Below, in pieces: positions 48,390 to 52,217 of a stretch of 52,217 bases of DNA. Location of the stretch: the NCBI RefSeq assembly GCF_002155965.1, contig NZ_MUMH01000109.1:1-52217 (forward strand), given 5' to 3'. The DNA comes from Allokutzneria sp. NRRL B-24872 (GTDB lineage: Bacteria > Actinomycetota > Actinomycetes > Mycobacteriales > Pseudonocardiaceae). The notes beneath the pieces are model-generated. The model was not told where the DNA came from. It searched no databases and saw only the letters and a program-made list of their open reading frames with translations. Position numbers and translations under genes: made by a program. Within the stretch, counting starts at the first letter, position 1. Each line of letters starts with the position of its first letter.

Positions 48390-49742
48390 ATGTTCGAATC
48401 CGTTCTCGTCGCCAACCGCGGTGAGATCGCCCGACGGGTCCTGCGCACCGCTCGCAGGCTCGGCATCAGGACCATCGCCGTCCACTCCGACGTCGATGCG
48501 AACCTGCCCTTCGTCCGCGAGGCCGACGAGGCGGTGCTGCTCGGCGGCGCCCCGATCGGCGAGTCCTACCGCAACGCCGAGAAGGTCCTCGCGGCCGCGC
48601 GCTCCACCGGCGCCAAGGCCGTGCACCCCGGCTACGGCTTCCTGTCGGAGAACACCGACTTCGCCCGCGCCGTGCAGGAGGCGGGCATCGCCTGGGTCGG
48701 CCCCGGCGCCGCCGCGATCTCCGCGATGGGCGACAAGGTCGCCGCGCGTGCCGCCATGGCCGCCGCCGGTGTCCCGGTCGCCCCCGGCTCCGCCGACGCC
48801 GTGTCCTCAGTGGACGAAGCCGTGGCCGAGGCCGAGCGCGTCGGCTATCCGGTGATGATCAAGGCCTCGGCCGGTGGTGGCGGCATGGGCATGGCCACCG
48901 CCGCCGCCGTGGACGCTCTGCGCGCGGAGTTCGAGAAGGTCACCGCCTTCGCCGAGCGCACCTTCGGCGACGGCCGCGTGTTCGTCGAGCGCTTCTTCCC
49001 GAGCGTGCGCCACGTCGAGGTCCAGGTCCTCGGGCTCAACGACGGCCGCGTCATCGCGCTGGGCGAGCGGGACTGCTCCGTGCAGCGCCGCAACCAGAAG
49101 GTGGCCGAGGAGACCCCGTCGCCCGCCGTGGACGCCGCGCTGCGCGCCGCCATGTGCGCCGCCGCCGTGCGCGCCGCCGAGGCAGTGGACTACCGCAACG
49201 CGGGCACCGTCGAGTTCCTGCTCGACCCCGCCACCAAGGAGTTCTTCTTCCTGGAGATGAACACCCGCCTCCAGGTCGAGCACCCGATCACCGAGGCGAT
49301 CTTCGGCGTGGACCTCGTCGAGGAGCAGCTGCGCGTGGCCGCGGGCCTGGAGCCGGGCTTCGACGTGGACGCGCTCAAGTCCACCGGGCACGCGATCGAG
49401 CTGCGGATCAACGCCGAGGACTCCAAGCGCTTCTTCCCCGGCCCCGGTGCGATCACCGAGTGGGTCGAGCCCGAGGGCGACGGCGTGCGCGTGGACTCCG
49501 GCTACGGCCCGGACACCGTGGTGACGCCGAACTACGACTCGCTGATGGCCAAGCTCGTGCTCATCGGCGCCGACCGCGCGGACGCGCTGGAGAAGGCGCG
49601 GAAGGCCGTCGCGGACTTCACGATCGTCGGTCCGAAGTCCAACCTGGCCTTCCACGCCGAACTGCTGGAGAACCCCGAGTTCCTCAGCGGTGACTACGAC
49701 ACCGGCATCATCGGCCGCATGCGCGCCAAGCCGAAGAAGTGA
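48390..49742 (+). CDS. Biotin carboxylase subunit (acyl-CoA carboxylase, AccC type)
   Basis: The 450-residue protein has the biotin carboxylase domains only: VLVANRGEIARRVLRTARRL, HPGYGFLSEN, the ATP-grasp KASAGGGGMGMA, GERDCSVQRRNQKV, and FLEMNTRLQVEHPITE. There is no biotinyl (BCCP) domain, unlike AccA3-type fused alpha chains of actinomycetes, so it needs a separate carrier protein not seen here. The ATG follows GAGGAG. It ends directly against the convergent aldo/keto reductase genes. Confidence 0.9.
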   Translation: MFESVLVANRGEIARRVLRTARRLGIRTIAVHSDVDANLPFVREADEAVLLGGAPIGESYRNAEKVLAAARSTGAKAVHPGYGFLSENTDFARAVQEAGIAWVGPGAAAISAMGDKVAARAAMAAAGVPVAPGSADAVSSVDEAVAEAERVGYPVMIKASAGGGGMGMATAAAVDALRAEFEKVTAFAERTFGDGRVFVERFFPSVRHVEVQVLGLNDGRVIALGERDCSVQRRNQKVAEETPSPAVDAALRAAMCAAAVRAAEAVDYRNAGTVEFLLDPATKEFFFLEMNTRLQVEHPITEAIFGVDLVEEQLRVAAGLEPGFDVDALKSTGHAIELRINAEDSKRFFPGPGAITEWVEPEGDGVRVDSGYGPDTVVTPNYDSLMAKLVLIGADRADALEKARKAVADFTIVGPKSNLAFHAELLENPEFLSGDYDTGIIGRMRAKPKK

Positions 49743-50606
49743 TCACGCGTCGAGGCGGGCCAGCTCCTCCTCGCTGAGGACGAGGTGGACCGCCTCGACC
49801 GAGGAGCGGACGGTCTCCGGGCGCGAGGACCCGGGGATCGGGATCACCCGCTCCGACTGCGCCAGCTCCCAGGCGAGGCAGACCTGCTGCGCGCTGACCC
49901 CGCGCTCGGCGGCGATCTCGGCGAAGGCCGCGTGCTGTGAGCCGAGGCCGGCCGCCCCGCCCATGCCGCCCAGCGGGCTCCACGGCAGGAACCCGATGCC
50001 CAGCTCGTCGCACAGCTCCAGCTCCGGCAGGGACGACCGGAAGCGCGGCGAGAACTCGTTCTGCACGCTGGCCAGGCGGCCGCCGAGGATCTTGTTGGCG
50101 GAGCGGATCTCGTCGGGGTTGAAGTTCGACACCCCGGCCAGCTGGATCTTGCCCTCGTCCAGCAGGTCCGCGAGCGCGCTCACGGACTCCTCGATCGGCA
50201 CCTTCGGGTCCGGTCGGTGCAGCTGGTAGAGGCCGATCGCCTCGACGCCGAGCCTGCGCAGCGAGCCCTCGCAGGCCCGCTTCAGGTACTCCGGGCTGCC
50301 ATCGAGGTCGAAGCCGTCGTCGGGCGTGCGGGTGTGCCCGCCCTTGGTGGCGACCAAGACGTCGTCGCGGCCCTTCAGCGCCGCCGCGATCAGCTCCTCG
50401 TTGTGCCCGAACTCCGCCGTCGTCACCGCGTACGCGTCGGCGGTGTCGATGAAGGTGATCCCCGCGTCCAGCGCGGCGTGCACGGTCGCGATGGCCTGCT
50501 CCCGCGTCGGCATCGCCTTGCCGGAGGGCGGCATCGACAGCGGCATGCCGCCGAGGCCGATCGCGGAGACGGAGATCGTGCCGATCCTGCGCTGCTGCAA
50601 TGTCAC
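49743..50606 (-). CDS. Aldo/keto reductase, second of a tandem pair
   Basis: The 287-residue TIM-barrel reductase has the catalytic tetrad parts FIDTADAYAV (Asp, Tyr), VLVATKGG (Lys) and LYQLHRPD (His), and the NADPH-binding PIPGSSRPETVRSS at the end. It reduces aldehydes or ketones; the substrate is open. Its start overlaps the end of the upstream paralogue as ATGA, so the two are one operon. The proteins are close in length and share many motifs. Confidence 0.9.
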   Translation of the reverse strand: MTLQQRRIGTISVSAIGLGGMPLSMPPSGKAMPTREQAIATVHAALDAGITFIDTADAYAVTTAEFGHNEELIAAALKGRDDVLVATKGGHTRTPDDGFDLDGSPEYLKRACEGSLRRLGVEAIGLYQLHRPDPKVPIEESVSALADLLDEGKIQLAGVSNFNPDEIRSANKILGGRLASVQNEFSPRFRSSLPELELCDELGIGFLPWSPLGGMGGAAGLGSQHAAFAEIAAERGVSAQQVCLAWELAQSERVIPIPGSSRPETVRSSVEAVHLVLSEEELARLDA

Positions 50607-51436
50607 TCCTTGTCCAGCGTGGTCAACTCATCTTCGGTCAGCCGCAGGTGCGCCGCGGCGGCCGAGTCGCGGATGGTCGTCGGCCTGCGCGAGCCCGGGA
50701 TCGGGATCACCACCGGCGACTGCGCCAGCTCCCAGGCCAGGCAGACCCGTTGCGGGCTCACCCCGTGCGCCTTCGCGACCTCGGCGAAGGCGCCGCCGAT
50801 CCGGCCCGCCGCCCCGACTCCGCCCAGCGGGCTGTACGGCAGGAACGCGATGCCCAGCTCGTCGCACAGCTCCAGCTCCGGTCGCGACGAGCGCACGCGC
50901 GGAGAGAACTCGTTCTGCACGCTGGCCAATCGCCCGCCCAGCGCCTCGTTGGCTTCTCGGATCTGCGCGGTGTCCACATTGGACATTCCGACCGTGCGCA
51001 CCTTCCCGGCGTCGAGCAGTTCGCCGAGCGCGCCAGCCGATTCGCTCAGCGGCACCGAAGGATCGGGCGCGTGCAGCTGGTAGAGCCCGATCGCCTCAAC
51101 GTCGAGCCGCCGCAACGACGCGTCGCAGGCTTTCTTCAGGTACTCCGGCGACCCGTTCAGCCCCCAGCCGCCGTGCTCCCGCGTGCACCCGGCCTTCGTC
51201 GCGATCAGCACGTCCTCGCGGCCAGCGACGGCCTCCGCCACCAACTCCTCGCCGTGGCCGAAGTCGGTGTGGTCGAGGCAGTACGCGTCCGCCGTGTCGA
51301 TCAGCGTCACCCCCGCCTCCAGCGCGGCGCGGATCGTCGCCAGCGCCGTCTGCCTGCCGGGGCGGCCGGAGTCCGACAGCGGCCACTCACCGAGGCCGAT
51401 CGCGCTCACGGGGACTCCGCCGATGGTCCTGTGCAT
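50603..51436 (-). CDS. Aldo/keto reductase, first of a tandem pair
   Basis: The 277-residue paralogue of the gene downstream has LIDTADAYCL, VLIATKAG and LYQLHAPD as tetrad parts, and PIPGSRRPTTIRDS as cofactor motif. It begins MHRTIGGVPVSAIGLGEWPL. The divergent gap of 54 bases to the MutL-type gene must hold both promoters. Differences in the substrate loop (TREHGGWGLNG against TRTPDDGFDLDG) suggest the two copies have different substrates. Confidence 0.9.
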   Translation of the reverse strand: MHRTIGGVPVSAIGLGEWPLSDSGRPGRQTALATIRAALEAGVTLIDTADAYCLDHTDFGHGEELVAEAVAGREDVLIATKAGCTREHGGWGLNGSPEYLKKACDASLRRLDVEAIGLYQLHAPDPSVPLSESAGALGELLDAGKVRTVGMSNVDTAQIREANEALGGRLASVQNEFSPRVRSSRPELELCDELGIAFLPYSPLGGVGAAGRIGGAFAEVAKAHGVSPQRVCLAWELAQSPVVIPIPGSRRPTTIRDSAAAAHLRLTEDELTTLDKE

Positions 51437-51490
51437 GCGGACAGCCTGAACCAGTCAGAGTTGGAGTGCCAACCAAGTACGTTGGCGGGC

Positions 51491-52217
51491 ATGAATTCCG
51501 TTCTCTGCCTCGACGTCGGCTCGACGTGGACGAAGGGCGCGCTGATCGGCCACGACGGGAGCCTGCTCGGCACCGCTCAGCACCGCACCACGCCACCCGA
51601 GGTGATGAACGGCATCACGGCGGTCGCGGAGGCCGTCGGCGGTGATCCCGCTGGGGCGCTGGTCTGCTCCTCCGCGGGTGGTGGGCTGCGCCTCGCGGTC
51701 GTCGGCCAGGAACGCATGGTCAGTGCCGAGGCGGGCTACCGCGTCGCCCTGTCCGCTGGCGCGAAGGTCGTGCACGTCGCCGCCGGGGAGCTCGACGGCT
51801 CCGGGATTCGCGCGCTCCGCGAGAGCCGCCCCGACGTCGTGCTGCTCGTCGGCGGCACGGACGGTGGCGAGACCCGCGTGCTGTTGCACAACGCGCACCG
51901 CATCGCCGCGAACCGCCTGCGCTGCCCCGTCGTCCTCGCGGGGAACGTCCAGGCGGGGCAGGAGGCTCTGGCGACTCTGCACGCCACCAAGCGCACCGTC
52001 GTTCCGACCGACAACGTCCTGCCCGACGTCGGCGAACTCGCTCCTGGCCCGGCGCGGCGCGCGATCCGCGAGGTGTTCCTCCAGCACGTGATCGGCGGCA
52101 AGGGGCTCTCGCGCGGGCCCCGGTTCCGCCGCATGGTGCGCGCCGTGACGCCCGACGCCGTGCTGCGCGGTGTTTCCCGGCTCGCCGGGGCCATCGCCGC
52201 CGACGAGGACAGCCCCG
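51491..52217 (+). CDS. MutL-type protein (glutamate mutase-associated ATPase), cut by window end
   Basis: The frame stays open to the window end. The first 242 residues show the ASKHA-type phosphate-binding start VLCLDVGSTWTKGALIGHDG, CSSAGGGLRLAVVG, and LLVGGTDGGE, followed by GNVQAGQEALATL, which is the pattern of the glutamate mutase L (MutL) family. These proteins are associated with B12-dependent mutases, perhaps as reactivating ATPases; in actinomycetes they often occur alone. No mutase gene is visible in the window. The ATG at 51491 is preceded by a weak ribosome site (GGCGGG). Confidence 0.8.
   Translation, partial: MNSVLCLDVGSTWTKGALIGHDGSLLGTAQHRTTPPEVMNGITAVAEAVGGDPAGALVCSSAGGGLRLAVVGQERMVSAEAGYRVALSAGAKVVHVAAGELDGSGIRALRESRPDVVLLVGGTDGGETRVLLHNAHRIAANRLRCPVVLAGNVQAGQEALATLHATKRTVVPTDNVLPDVGELAPGPARRAIREVFLQHVIGGKGLSRGPRFRRMVRAVTPDAVLRGVSRLAGAIAADEDSP

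Noticed and set aside
1-52217. tRNA and rRNA genes
   Set aside because: I looked for tRNA-like cloverleafs at the element boundary and in the larger gaps and found none I could support.

Overview
The window is high-GC DNA with GTG starts, four-base start/stop overlaps, a WhiB regulator, coenzyme F420 genes, LytR-CpsA-Psr (LCP) cell-wall ligases and a rhamnose/mannose gene set. This fits an actinomycete of the Mycobacteriales/Pseudonocardiales group, probably a member of the Pseudonocardiaceae. From memory of the M. tuberculosis gene order, positions 5.8 to 48.3 kb follow the block Rv3268 to Rv3253: TIGR03089 protein, LCP, rmlD, wbbL-type rhamnosyltransferase, nucleotidyltransferase, fbiB/fbiA, whiB2, zincin-like protein, DUF3499 protein, phosphomannomutase, SIS protein, manA, amino acid permease. 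Extra genes interrupt it, mainly between 11.9 and 25 kb.

Region 1 (1 to about 4,965) is the right-hand end of an actinomycete integrative and conjugative element (AICE). It holds a shortened Pra-type activator, an HTH plus phospholipase-D-like regulator, a Pif-like NUDIX protein, and a low-GC cargo pair: a protein of unknown function and an OLD-type ATPase-TOPRIM nuclease, probably phage defence. The element ends at a 23-codon fragment of the 3' end of an acyl-CoA dehydrogenase gene, which keeps that gene's terminator. The attachment site therefore appears to lie in a protein-coding gene.

Region 2 (5.2 to 12.5 kb) carries a DoxX protein, a TIGR03089 protein, two tandem LCP ligases, rmlB, rmlD and a small membrane protein. 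These supply dTDP-rhamnose and attach polymers to the wall. Region 3 (12.5 to 17.3 kb) is a metabolic insert: an HMG-CoA-lyase-like enzyme with an altered metal-binding loop, a divergent GntR regulator with two matching operators, a HyuA-type hydantoinase/oxoprolinase without an adjacent HyuB, and a complete IS30-family element. Region 4 (17.4 to 28 kb) is a glycosyltransferase cluster ending with a WbbL-like rhamnosyltransferase and a sugar-1-phosphate nucleotidyltransferase.

Region 5 (28 to 33.5 kb) holds a secreted phospholipase-D-like protein, an AlkA-like glycosylase, a cassette of XRE regulator, ImmA/IrrE peptidase and MAB_1171c-type membrane protein, a divergent secreted protein built of two repeats, and a NUDIX gene that is the last gene of the fbiA-fbiB operon. 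Region 6 (34.9 to 46.6 kb) has F420 synthesis, a site-2-protease-like peptidase, whiB2 with a repeated palindrome at its promoter, a 1067-residue glycosyltransferase/membrane fusion, and the mannose operon. Region 7 (46.7 to 52.2 kb) has an APC permease, a biotin carboxylase, two aldo/keto reductases and the start of a MutL-type protein.

The strongest unexplained signal is a family of intergenic arrays built on a period of about 30 bp, each unit centred on a TGAAYGA-type palindrome. They occur at 5.74, 24.99, 27.99 and 40.49 kb, and three of the four lie between convergent genes. Others are the AICE cargo pair with its attachment site, and a short palindrome, GTCCACNGTGGAC, that recurs across the window.
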